NCBI RefSeq assembly: GCF_041860085.1
Contig: NZ_CP124747.1
Span: forward strand, 2,604,001 to 2,668,000
Origin: Schlesneria sp. DSM 10557
GTDB taxonomy: Bacteria; Planctomycetota; Planctomycetia; Planctomycetales; Planctomycetaceae
Reading direction: 5' to 3'
Length of the DNA: 64,000 nucleotides
Part shown: piece by piece, positions 10,247-18,751 of the stretch
How positions within the stretch are numbered: position 1 is the stretch's first letter
Layout of the letters: each line of letters begins with the position of its first letter
The notes under the pieces: generated by a model
The model's database searches: none
What the model was told of the DNA's origin: nothing
What the model saw: the letters and a program-made list of their open reading frames with translations, nothing else
Program-made: the position numbers and the translations under genes

Positions 10247-11995
10247 TTATTTTCCGGCTTGAATCCATTCATCGACAATCTCTTCCAGCACATCCAGCGG
10301 GACCGCACCATTCCTGAGTACGACATCGTGGAAGTCACGCAAGTCAAATGAAGGCCCCAGCGCTTTGGTTGCTCGCTGCCGGAGTTCCTTGATTTTCAGT
10401 TCACCAATTTTGTAAGCCAGGGCCTGCCCAGGCCAGGCGATGTAACGATCGATTTCATTGACGATATCGAGCTCACTTTTCGGCGCATTCGCCTGAAAAT
10501 AGGCAATGGCCTGTTCACGAGACCATTTCAGCGAATGCATACCCGTATCGACGACCAGGCGCACGGCGCGCCACATCTCGTAGGTCAATTGCCCAAACTT
10601 GGAGTACGGATCGTCATACAGTCCCATCTCTTCGCCGAGACTTTCGCTGTAGAGGGCCCAGCCTTCGACGAAGGCAGTAACGTGGGCATGTTTGCGGAAC
10701 TCGGGGACATCCACCAGATCGGTCGCGAGGGCAATCTGCAGATGGTGGCCGGGCATTGCTTCATGCAGCGACAGGGCGGCAATCTCGAACTTCGGACGGG
10801 TTTCAGGCTTATACAGATTGACAAAATAGGTCCCCGGGCGGGATCCATCTGCCGAAGGGGGACGATAGTAAGCAGTGGTCGTATCAGGAGCCATATGAGC
10901 GGGAATCGCTTCAATGCTGAAGGGGATGCGCGGCAGCTTCTTGAAAACTCGCGGCAGTTCCGGATCAACCCGTTTCACAAAGGCGGTGTAGGCGGCCAGC
11001 AGATCATTGGCATCGGTGTAATGGAACTCAGGCGAAGTTCGCAGGTGCGTGAAGAACTCGTTGAGCGTCCCCTCGAAGCCCACCTGCTGCTTGATCCGTT
11101 CCATCTCTGAACGTATTCGAGCGACTTCGCTGACACCAATATCGTGGATCTGCTGCGGCGTTAAGCTGGTCGTCGTGTGCTTGCGAGCCAGATACGCATA
11201 CAGTTCCTGCCCCTGCGGTAATTGCCATGCCCCGACATTCGGCACGCAGGCAGGGAAATACTCTCGTTCGAAGAATTCCAGCAATTTTCGATAGGAAGGG
11301 ACGATCCGTTCCTGAATCGCGGCCTGTGCTTCACGCTGAAGTTGCAATCGATCTGCTTCGGCGATCTCGGCCGGGAACGATTTAAAAGGCTTGTAGTAAA
11401 GGCTGGTTGTCGGATCGTCCACAAGTTGACGCCGGATCTGCGCGGGAAGACGCTGCATCACGACCTGTGGTTGCACCATCCGTTCTGCCACTCCACGCCG
11501 CAGCAATTCGATGGTCTGGTCCATGTACTCTGGAAACGACTTCAGTCTTGCCAGCCAGTCTTCGTAATCTTTTCGAGAGATAAACCGGCAGGCATCCGCG
11601 ACCGAATTTTCGTCCTGGATTCCGTCACGATGATTGAGTACGACAAGATGCCACTGATAGGGATACTCTTCCAGTTCGGTCTCCAGCTCGCGGCGGTAGA
11701 GCTTCTGATTGAGTCGTTCAGCGGGTGTCAGCTCATTCGATCGGATTGCGTTCAGTCTCTGCAGGACTTCACGCTGGTGTGCCTCCCGTCGGGCGATGGC
11801 TGCCAGACTGACATCAGCCCATCGATCGTTGTAGCGGCCGTCTCCCAGGTATGTCGCCGTGACGGGAAATTCCCGCAGATTGGCCTGCCACTCTTCCTCG
11901 AATAATCTTCGCAACTGCTCAGAGGGTTCGCTGGCCATCACCACCAGCGGCCCCATCAATAAAGCCACCACGACGATCAACGACGACGAGTGCAT
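10247..11995 (-). CDS. DUF885 family exported metallopeptidase-like protein
   Basis: A 582-residue protein with an N-terminal signal peptide (hydrophobic segment about residues 5-21, then ASEP). The motif HEAMPGHHLQ at about residue 410 is the HExxxGHH zinc site of the DUF885 family, which is related to M3/M32-type peptidases. Family members are often exported and act on peptides. A conserved-looking WALYSESLGEE block follows and supplies a likely third metal ligand (Glu). It converges on the kinase gene with a roughly 300-base gap in which I see nothing else. Confidence 0.85.
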   Translation of the reverse strand: MHSSSLIVVVALLMGPLVVMASEPSEQLRRLFEEEWQANLREFPVTATYLGDGRYNDRWADVSLAAIARREAHQREVLQRLNAIRSNELTPAERLNQKLYRRELETELEEYPYQWHLVVLNHRDGIQDENSVADACRFISRKDYEDWLARLKSFPEYMDQTIELLRRGVAERMVQPQVVMQRLPAQIRRQLVDDPTTSLYYKPFKSFPAEIAEADRLQLQREAQAAIQERIVPSYRKLLEFFEREYFPACVPNVGAWQLPQGQELYAYLARKHTTTSLTPQQIHDIGVSEVARIRSEMERIKQQVGFEGTLNEFFTHLRTSPEFHYTDANDLLAAYTAFVKRVDPELPRVFKKLPRIPFSIEAIPAHMAPDTTTAYYRPPSADGSRPGTYFVNLYKPETRPKFEIAALSLHEAMPGHHLQIALATDLVDVPEFRKHAHVTAFVEGWALYSESLGEEMGLYDDPYSKFGQLTYEMWRAVRLVVDTGMHSLKWSREQAIAYFQANAPKSELDIVNEIDRYIAWPGQALAYKIGELKIKELRQRATKALGPSFDLRDFHDVVLRNGAVPLDVLEEIVDEWIQAGK

Positions 11996-12100
11996 ATGGA
12001 TAACTCCAGAATTGCCGAGCGACGCTTGTTTTCTTTATGGTACATCAATCTTAAGGGGGCTTAGAAGCTTGCGGCACATTGAAATGAGACGAAACAGGAC

Positions 12101-13228
12101 ATGACCAAATCTCTCCGGACGATCCATCCTCAACGCTGGCAGTCTGTCGCCGACCTGGCCGATCATTGGTGCAAGACGAACGTCCTGCCGTGCCTTTCGG
12201 TTGCGACGGGGACCACCAGCGTGATTTCAGGGCGCTTCCATAAGGGTCGATTTCACGAGCACACGGCCCCGGCTTTTAAAGCCGATCCCATTTTCCTGAT
12301 TGCCTCCATCACGAAACCTGTCGTAGCCACAGCCGCGCTGCTGCTCATCGAACGAGGCCAGCTTACCCTGGCTGACCGAGTCACCGACTACATTCCCGAG
12401 TTTGGACGGAATTCCAAGCACGGTGTCGAGCTGCGGCATCTGCTGACCCACACATCCGGTTTACCCGACATGCTGCCCGACAATCAGGAGCTGCGACAGG
12501 CACATGCCAGCCTTCAGCGGTTTGTCGAACGAACGTGCGAAGAACCACTCGCCTTCTCACCGGGACGGGGTGTTCTCTATCAGAGCATGGGCTTCGCGGT
12601 TCTGGGTGAAATCATCGCTCGTGTCAGCGGCAAAAGCTGTGCACAGTTTATTCAGGAAGAACTCTTCCAGCCGATCGGGATGCAGGATTCGGCGCTCGGA
12701 GCCCCGGATGAATGGTACGAAGGTCAGTCCGCGAACATGCTACGTGTCACCCCTTGTGTGGTACCGGAATCTCAGGCATCGGGAACCGAATGGAACTGGA
12801 ACAGTCGCTACTGGCGGCAATTAGGGGCTCCCTGGGGAGGAATGTTAACGACTGCTAAAGACCTGTCGCTGTTTGCACAGTTCCTGCTGCGGCGAGGTAT
12901 CACGCGATCGGGGGAGCGGCTCTTGTCACCTGCAGCCATCGACGCCGCCACCCGGAATCAGCTTCAATCGATGCGAGACGTTCCCGATGAGGAACGTCGC
13001 TGCCGCCCCTGGGGGCTGGGATGGCGTCTCAACTGGCCCGCTCACAGTGCCAACTTCGGAGACCTGCTTGGCCCACGCACCTTCGGACACTGGGGGGCAA
13101 CGGGGACCGTGCTGTGGATCGACCCGGACGCGGAAATCTTTGCTCTGATCCTGACGACTCTGCCCCAGGAACCCTCGGGCAAGTATCTCTCTCGGCTTTC
13201 CAACACGATTGCTGCAGCCTGGCAATAG
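12101..13228 (+). CDS. Beta-lactamase family serine hydrolase (class C fold)
   Basis: A 375-residue hydrolase of the beta-lactamase/penicillin-binding-protein-like superfamily. The nucleophile motif SITK lies at about residues 69-72, the second motif is YQS at about 160-162 (Tyr kept, Asn replaced by Ser, as in esterase-type members), and a HWGATG block near the C-terminus replaces the KTG triad, as in family VIII esterases. No signal peptide is visible, so it is probably cytoplasmic. It is more likely an esterase or peptidase than a true beta-lactamase. It is divergent from the DUF885 gene. Confidence 0.85.
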   Translation: MTKSLRTIHPQRWQSVADLADHWCKTNVLPCLSVATGTTSVISGRFHKGRFHEHTAPAFKADPIFLIASITKPVVATAALLLIERGQLTLADRVTDYIPEFGRNSKHGVELRHLLTHTSGLPDMLPDNQELRQAHASLQRFVERTCEEPLAFSPGRGVLYQSMGFAVLGEIIARVSGKSCAQFIQEELFQPIGMQDSALGAPDEWYEGQSANMLRVTPCVVPESQASGTEWNWNSRYWRQLGAPWGGMLTTAKDLSLFAQFLLRRGITRSGERLLSPAAIDAATRNQLQSMRDVPDEERRCRPWGLGWRLNWPAHSANFGDLLGPRTFGHWGATGTVLWIDPDAEIFALILTTLPQEPSGKYLSRLSNTIAAAWQ

Positions 13229-13296
13229 CGCCGAACGAAGTCTCCTCCTGACTTCTCGCGCCGTTTTCCCAGGTCCGGGGATCAGCTCAGGGATGT

Positions 13297-14580
13297 TTAC
13301 CGATCACGAAAGCCCAGGACGCGACGAACTTCCGCGGGGCTGGTCCATCCCTTTGTAACGGCGTGCGTGGCCCGTTGATTGATGCTCAGAAATCCGTGCT
13401 GCTCTGCGGTCTCTTGAATTTCCGTGGCATCGCCTCGGTTCAATATCACCCGCCCCACCTCTTTCAGATCTGGCCTTAACAGTTCCGCCAGCAGCAGACG
13501 GCCGCGGTAACCCGTTCCATTACAGCGGGAACACCCCTGGGGGATCCGGACGGCCCGCGTTGTCAGACCAAGACGATCGGCCTCTACGTCACTCCAGACA
13601 GCGCAATCGCAAAGCCTTCGGAATAACCTCTGTCCAATGATCGCTCTCAGTCCCGTACGCACCAGATAGGGTTCGATCCCCATATCACTCAGGCGACTGA
13701 TCGACTCGGCCGCACGACCCGAATGAAAGGTCGAAATGACCAGATGCCCTGTCAGACAGGCTTGAAAGACCGTTTCGGCGGTCTCACGGTCCCGGATCTC
13801 ACCGACCAGAATCACGTCCGGATCCTGTCGCATCAGCGAACGTAAGCCAGTGGCATAGTCGAAGCCAGCCGTGCGGTTCACAGGCGACTGTGAAACTCCC
13901 GGCAGCACACTTTCGATCGGGTCCTCGAGAGTCACCAGACTTTTTCCATTCCCCGCCACACGCTGAAGTTCACGCAGACAAGCATAGGCGGTGGTCGTCT
14001 TCCCACTTCCCGCAGGCCCGGTAACGAGAATGGCACCACTGGTCTCATGCAGCAAATCCAGCAATTCCTCGAGCAGATCCTCGGGCAGGCCCAGATCCGA
14101 TGGCCAGCGGTACTGCTCCGAAGTCGCAAAAAGTCGCACGACCCCTTTCTCGCCGTACAGCGTCGGAAAGGTGCTCAGTCGCATCTCGACGTCCGCCACA
14201 GACTCGCGCAGTCTCCCTTCCTGAGGCACATCCGTGCGATAGGTCAGCAGTTCGGCCAGAACTTTCAGCCGGGCGATCACGTTGGGTGCAACGGCTTTGG
14301 GAATCGTCGCTACCGACTGGAGGACCCCGTCAATCCGCCAGAGAATCTCCATCTCCGAGGCACCGACCGTGAAGTGGATATCACTGGCTCCCGCCTCGCA
14401 CGCCCCTTTTAACGTCGTCGCAACCAGTTCCGTCGCGTACTTCGGATGCGTGGGGGGAACTTGCGGAGCACTCTGGATGAACTTTTCTGCCAGCGTCGGG
14501 TTCGTCTGTGGCACCGGGTTAGAAGCGTGGCTTCCATTTACGGGGCTCATGCCAATATTGGGAGACATCTGCGCCGCCAC
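13297..14580 (-). CDS. GspE/PilB/PilT-type secretion or pilus ATPase
   Basis: A 427-residue secretion ATPase. Visible motifs are Walker A GPAGSGKT at about residues 188-195, Walker B ILVGEIRD at about 257-264, and the His box GHLVISTFHSG just after. A cysteine cluster near residues 330-355 (LCDCA, then CSRCNGTGY) resembles the zinc-binding domain of GspE proteins. The N-terminal MSH domain of full-length GspE is mostly missing, so it is short for the family and closer to PilT in size. No other pilus or secretion gene is adjacent, so the machine it powers is not shown here. Confidence 0.85.
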   Translation of the reverse strand: MAAQMSPNIGMSPVNGSHASNPVPQTNPTLAEKFIQSAPQVPPTHPKYATELVATTLKGACEAGASDIHFTVGASEMEILWRIDGVLQSVATIPKAVAPNVIARLKVLAELLTYRTDVPQEGRLRESVADVEMRLSTFPTLYGEKGVVRLFATSEQYRWPSDLGLPEDLLEELLDLLHETSGAILVTGPAGSGKTTTAYACLRELQRVAGNGKSLVTLEDPIESVLPGVSQSPVNRTAGFDYATGLRSLMRQDPDVILVGEIRDRETAETVFQACLTGHLVISTFHSGRAAESISRLSDMGIEPYLVRTGLRAIIGQRLFRRLCDCAVWSDVEADRLGLTTRAVRIPQGCSRCNGTGYRGRLLLAELLRPDLKEVGRVILNRGDATEIQETAEQHGFLSINQRATHAVTKGWTSPAEVRRVLGFRDR

Positions 14581-14837
14581 TCCCTCTCTACTGACCAGAA
14601 TACGATCACATAACCGTCAAGGACCCCGAACAACCGTCATGTCCCCCAGGGGACGACGGAATCGAGCCCCGTTTCACTATTCACTAGCTGAAGGGCGCCG
14701 GATTCAGCCAAAGTCTTCGCTAATGTCCAACGCTTCAGCACTAACGTTCAGACGACAAGAAATTGTTCTTTCAGAAGCGCATCTACTTTTCAGAACAGCG
14801 CAGCAACATTCTCGAAGTGGATGGGGGGCGGAAATCG

Positions 14838-14864
14838 CTCAGTGTGGGGATTCCCCACACTGAG
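14838..14864. other. Perfect 12-bp hairpin
   Basis: Arms 14838-14849 and 14853-14864 (left arm ctcagtgtgggg) are perfect inverted copies around a 3-base loop. There is no T-run on either side, so it is not a classic terminator. It lies between the terminator of the basic-protein gene and the start of the ATPase gene, about 260 bases upstream of the latter. Role unknown. Confidence 0.6.
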
Positions 14865-14909
14865 AACATCGGATTTCCGGAGGCTACGTTAACACGTGCG
14901 CCAGCGAAT

Positions 14910-14942
14910 AAAAACAACAGGCCGGAACGAAGTTCCGGCCTG
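14910..14942 (-). terminator. Rho-independent terminator of the basic-protein gene
   Basis: Arms 14918-14928 and 14932-14942 form a perfect 11-bp GC-rich stem with a 3-base loop. On the minus strand it is followed by TTGTTTTTATT. It lies about 30 bases past the stop of the Lys/Ala-rich gene. Confidence 0.85.
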
Positions 14943-14974
14943 CTGGGATTGCTGTAGTAAAGATGTCGCGAAGC

Positions 14975-15124
14975 TTACTTCTTCGCGGCGGGCTTGGCAG
15001 CCTTGGTTGCCTTGGCGGCAGGCTTCGTTGCTGGTTTGGCCTTGGCAGATTTGGCTGGCTTGGCGGCCTTGGTTGCCGGGGCCTTCTCGGTCGTCTTAGC
15101 AGGGGCAGCTTTCTTCGTAGCCAT
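14975..15124 (-). CDS. Very short Lys/Ala/Pro-rich histone H1-like protein
   Basis: A 49-residue protein made almost only of Lys, Ala, Pro and Thr, with repeats such as KAAKPAKSAKAKP and PATKPAAKATK, like the C-terminal tail of histone H1 and chlamydial Hc1. Such tails bind DNA without sequence preference and can compact it. The ATG at 15124 has a good AAGGAG site 8-9 bases upstream, and a strong terminator follows the stop, so it is a complete, separately transcribed gene despite its size. It lacks any folded domain. The frame is open upstream to 15265, but that part is unlike the rest. Confidence 0.75.
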   Translation of the reverse strand: MATKKAAPAKTTEKAPATKAAKPAKSAKAKPATKPAAKATKAAKPAAKK

Positions 15125-15227
15125 AATCCGTGGCTCCTTGTGGGGGGAGGCATTGGGTACCGGTTTTGGTAACTCGCTGTCTCTCTTTGGCACCCTAGCA
15201 AGAGAAACAACTCGAAAACGCGACACT

Positions 15228-15512
15228 CTATCTCTGAGTAGTGTTCCGTCCTTGAAACTTACCACTCACCCAGTTTGTTCGATCGTAAAACCGTTCGGCG
15301 ATTGCGTCAAGCGGAATCTGTTGTTGGACAATAGTTTGTTCAAATTGACCATTACGCAACTTTAATAAACTAATGGGTGTCTCGTTGACGTAACCGTTCG
15401 CGACACCCGGCTTGGCCTGCCGCTTCTTTTTAGCCAGTTCTGCTTGTGACAGGTGGCGAGGCTCCGGGTCAGGCGTCCGCCCGTAAGAAGGTCCACTGTT
15501 CAAATTTCGCAT
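15228..15512 (-). CDS. Hypothetical small basic protein
   Basis: A possible 94-residue protein (starting MRNLNSGPSYG) of unknown function, polar, with a KKKRQAK patch and no membrane segment. No clear ribosome site precedes the start; a longer version would begin at 15560. It lies just upstream of the histone-like gene on the same strand. Nothing in it matches a family I know, so it may be a chance reading frame. Confidence 0.35.
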   Translation of the reverse strand: MRNLNSGPSYGRTPDPEPRHLSQAELAKKKRQAKPGVANGYVNETPISLLKLRNGQFEQTIVQQQIPLDAIAERFYDRTNWVSGKFQGRNTTQR

Positions 15513-15910
15513 CGACGGAATATCCGGAAGAAATACTGAAACGGTGAACGTACTCAGCAACTGACGTTACATGCGAAAGATACTTGCGTTTACGCTGTAT
15601 CGAAAATTTCCGCCAGCACGTTCGTTATAAGTCTCACGTTTCAACACAGAGTACATCGGCGTGTTCAGCATGCACGATTCGGCAAAATTATTGGATTATT
15701 CTGAATATTCCGAAACTTTAGTGATTTTCCCGGAAGCGATTGGGTCACGTGACGCCAAACTGACGAAAACGTTAACAAAACGAGGCCTATCGGGATTGCC
15801 GGAACGAGCGAAACCGTCCGTAGCCTTGACTCCCCTTGCCGGGGGTAGAACAATTCGCCTGAATTGAGACTCCTGATCGACCTTTGCTTTTGTCCGCAGA
15901 AACAGTTTCC
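15513..15910. other. Intergenic, AT-richer than surroundings
   Basis: About 400 bases upstream of the aminotransferase, with an AT-rich part near 15685-15785. It is the likely promoter region. No gene or perfect repeat was seen. Confidence 0.4.
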
Positions 15911-17119
15911 ATGACATCCATCGTCCTGTCCCCCGCGCTACAAAAATTGAAGCCCTCAGCCACTTTGGCGGCTGCCGCCAAAGCGAAGGAATTGAAGTCG
16001 AAAGGGATCGCCGTCCTCGACTTCACCTTGGGGGAACCAGACTTCAATACTCCGGCCAACGTACGCGACGCCGCCATTGCCGCAATGAATGCCGGCCACA
16101 CGCATTACACCCCTTCGGGCGGGATCCCTGAATTGAAGAACGCGGTTTGCGCCGCCTACAAGCGAGACTACGGGCTGACGTTCAGCCCCAGCCAGGTTCT
16201 GATCTCAAACGGCGCTAAACATTCGATTCATAACGTCATCGCCTCGTTGTGCGGACCGGGTGACGAAGTCATCATCCCCGCCCCCTACTGGGTCAGCTAC
16301 AGCGCTCTGGTCGAATTGGCTGGTGCCACAGCCGTGCTCGTCGATACGACCGAAGAGAGCGGCTTCTGCATGTCGCCTGAACAGTTCATCAATGCGATCA
16401 CGCCGAAAACACGGTTGCTGATGCTGAACAATCCTTCCAACCCCACAGGTTCAACGTATCCTGCTGCCCAACTCGAGGCACTTGCGCGAGTCGCCGTTGA
16501 AAAGAACATCCTCGTCCTTTCCGACGAAATCTATGAAAAGCTGATCTATCCCGGAGCCGAATTCCGTTGCTTTGCCAGCTTCGGACCGGACGTGGCCGCT
16601 CGCACCATTATTGTCAGTGGCGTCAGTAAGGCTTACGCCATGACCGGTTGGCGAATTGGCTGGACCATCGGTCCCGTCGAAGTCATCAAGGCCATGGACA
16701 ACCTGCAGAGCCAGGAAACCTCGAATCCCTGCAGCATCAGCCAGTACGCCGCCGTGGAAGCGCTGAGTGGTCCGCAAGACAGCGTTGAAGAAATGCGGGT
16801 CGAATTCGAAAAACGACGCAACTACGTCATGGAACGCATGCGACCCTGGCGGTCACGCTACGGAATCACTTTCGCCGAACCGGGCGGTGCGTTCTACGCG
16901 TTCTTCAACGTCAGTTCCTGCTTCGGCAAGAAACTGATGGGCGGAGCCCAGGTCCAGAATGCCTCAGAGTTCTGCAATGCCCTGCTCGAACACGCTCACG
17001 TCGCCCTGGTCACCGGTGACGCCTTCGGTGCCCCCGGTTACGTCCGTCTCTCGTTTGCCACCAGCATCGAACAAATCAAAGCGGGCCTGGACGCGATCGA
17101 GAAGTTCCTGAACGGCTGA
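15911..17119 (+). CDS. Aspartate aminotransferase-type class I PLP enzyme
   Basis: A 402-residue pyridoxal-phosphate aminotransferase of fold type I, subgroup I-gamma, probably aspartate aminotransferase. The PLP-binding lysine is K240 in SKAYAMTGWRIG; NNPSNPTGS at about 173-181 and LSDEIYEKL at about 203-211 supply the usual cofactor contacts, and the C-terminal GYVRLSFA carries the substrate-carboxylate arginine. The ATG at 15911 gives the standard N-terminus; the frame begins 9 codons earlier. It is transcribed alone and ends in a strong terminator. Confidence 0.92.
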   Translation: MTSIVLSPALQKLKPSATLAAAAKAKELKSKGIAVLDFTLGEPDFNTPANVRDAAIAAMNAGHTHYTPSGGIPELKNAVCAAYKRDYGLTFSPSQVLISNGAKHSIHNVIASLCGPGDEVIIPAPYWVSYSALVELAGATAVLVDTTEESGFCMSPEQFINAITPKTRLLMLNNPSNPTGSTYPAAQLEALARVAVEKNILVLSDEIYEKLIYPGAEFRCFASFGPDVAARTIIVSGVSKAYAMTGWRIGWTIGPVEVIKAMDNLQSQETSNPCSISQYAAVEALSGPQDSVEEMRVEFEKRRNYVMERMRPWRSRYGITFAEPGGAFYAFFNVSSCFGKKLMGGAQVQNASEFCNALLEHAHVALVTGDAFGAPGYVRLSFATSIEQIKAGLDAIEKFLNG

Positions 17120-17200
17120 CCTTGACGTTTGCAAAAGCCACGCGTCAACTGCAGTCGCTCGACCAGACCGTCCCCTGCATTGACCGCCGATCATCTGCAG

Positions 17201-17242
17201 AAAAGACCGCGTCGTCATCATAGACGGCGCGGTCTTTTCGTT
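17201..17242 (+). terminator. Terminator after the aminotransferase
   Basis: Arms 17201-17216 and 17223-17238 form a 16-bp stem with a single G-U pair and a 6-base loop (atcata). The right arm ends in TTTT, followed by CGTTTG. Because the left arm starts with AAAA, it could stop transcription on both strands. Confidence 0.85.
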
Positions 17243-17443
17243 TGTCCATTCCTCCGGACCCCAACCACTGGCTCCCATGCGATCTGCTCCCGTGCGATTC
17301 GTAATGCCGCCTGCAGTCCTTCAATGTGCACCTGATCGCCGACTGTAAGCCCGCATGAAATCCGTCTGTTCTTCGCGGCACGTTGATCTCCATTCCGCTA
17401 TACCTGCTTTCCAGTTACCAGCCTGACGAACTTCGCCGCGCAC

Positions 17444-18211
17444 TCAATCCGGCGGAGCGGTTTGCCCGAGTTCCTGCATCGCCATGCGGACAAAATCCTG
17501 ATGATTTGCATGCATCGACCCGAGAAGTAATTCACCCACGTCGGCCCAACGGACAGCACGAGCATCGTCCCCCGCTCTCAACCGCAACCCGGCACGCGCC
17601 GCGGGACTCAAATGCTGATGCAGCACTGTGGTTTCCATCCACGCATGATCTGTGTTGCGAGGATCATCGACGATCCCGGAATAGAGCACTTTGGAGGATT
17701 GGAAGCTCAAATCCACCCCCGTCTCTTCCCGCAGTTCTCGAGCGATCGTCTCGGAAATGGCCTCCCCTTCGTCAACCATCCCGCCCGGAAGTGCATATCT
17801 GCCCGAATCGCCCCGCTCGATCACCAGAACCTGCAGGCGCCCCGTCTCTGGATTGACCGACGTGACCAGCGGGTCTCCCGCGAGGTTTCTGCCCCACTTG
17901 CCGAGTAATCCCCTTCCTCTGATTCCAGTCCGGCCGAGCGGATTGAGCGGCCGCCCCCCTTCATCGACAATTACGGGGACTTCACCGCGGGCGGTTTGAG
18001 TCACGAACGGGCGGTTCACCAGTTTGACATCAGCCGGATCGGCCCATTCTCCTTCATGTTCAAATACCTGAACTGCCGTGTACTCGGGTGGATCGTACTC
18101 GGGGAATGGTAGATCCCAGGCCGCCTGTGACTCTTCCACAGGGAAGCGAGGTGGATAGCCTTTCGCACTTTGCTTTTGATTGGTTCGGGGGATCACATCA
18201 GGTGCCATCAT
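17444..18211 (-). CDS. NUDT9-like ADP-ribose pyrophosphatase (Nudix)
   Basis: A 255-residue Nudix hydrolase resembling the animal NUDT9/TRPM2-NUDT9H family, which splits ADP-ribose to AMP and ribose 5-phosphate. The block LGRTGIRGRGLLGKWG at about residues 92-107 and the context YALPGGMVDEGE are characteristic of that group. The Nudix box runs from about G144 to V166 and is complete, with E150 and the REL-x-EE-x-G metal ligands intact, so it should be active. The N-terminal NUDT9-type domain is also present, so the protein is full length. It is a lone gene; its start may be the first or second Met. Confidence 0.88.
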   Translation of the reverse strand: MMAPDVIPRTNQKQSAKGYPPRFPVEESQAAWDLPFPEYDPPEYTAVQVFEHEGEWADPADVKLVNRPFVTQTARGEVPVIVDEGGRPLNPLGRTGIRGRGLLGKWGRNLAGDPLVTSVNPETGRLQVLVIERGDSGRYALPGGMVDEGEAISETIARELREETGVDLSFQSSKVLYSGIVDDPRNTDHAWMETTVLHQHLSPAARAGLRLRAGDDARAVRWADVGELLLGSMHANHQDFVRMAMQELGQTAPPD

Positions 18212-18751
18212 GCAAGTCTCGCAACGAGAGTCAGGCGGTCACCGCAATTGACGGCCACCGCAGCCGGCAACATCAACTCCGCGATGAGTCCCTCACACGG
18301 TGTCCTGCATCGGGTGAGCCCCAGTCCTATTCGGCCAGGATTTCGACGGGACCGCTCCATTGTCGGGTCCTACCAGTCCTCAATACAAGACGGCATCCCC
18401 GTGGACTGAAATCCTGTTCTGTCACGCAGGCCCCGGCATTTCTCGCAAGGGAATGTGGCCGCCAAATGGAGACGCCGCCCCGATTGCCGCGTCATCGCGG
18501 CGACCGGGGCGGCGTCAGCCCATGAGGGTTTGCTCAAGGTTAATAAACCTTCGGGCCGCTCGCAGTCGTCCGCCCCCCCCCTTTTTAAGTCCTCGGTTGT
18601 TGCGCAGGGAGAGCCGTCGGCAGATCATCCGGGTGAGTCGTGTGTCAGTCCTCCCCCGCCGTCCAGGGCCAGGAAAGGCGAGCCCAGACAGCGAGGTCAG
18701 AGGGAATGAGATTCGAGCGTTCTCACGCAGGTAACGTTTTCGACAATGGTC
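18212..18751. other. Gene-poor gap with a long hairpin
   Basis: 540 bases with no convincing gene. A long stem lies at 18471-18516: arms 18471-18491 and 18496-18516 are 21 bases each with only two non-Watson-Crick positions and a TCAT loop (left arm begins gacgccgcccc). There is no T-run, so it may be a structured RNA end or a palindromic repeat. Confidence 0.5.

Noticed and set aside
12101..13228. True beta-lactamase giving antibiotic resistance
   Set aside because: The third motif is HWG rather than KTG, the second lacks Asn, and no signal peptide is seen, so an esterase or peptidase is more likely.
14838..14864. Second terminator for the histone-like gene
   Set aside because: The stem is perfect, but neither strand has a T-run after it, and a proper terminator already lies closer to the gene.
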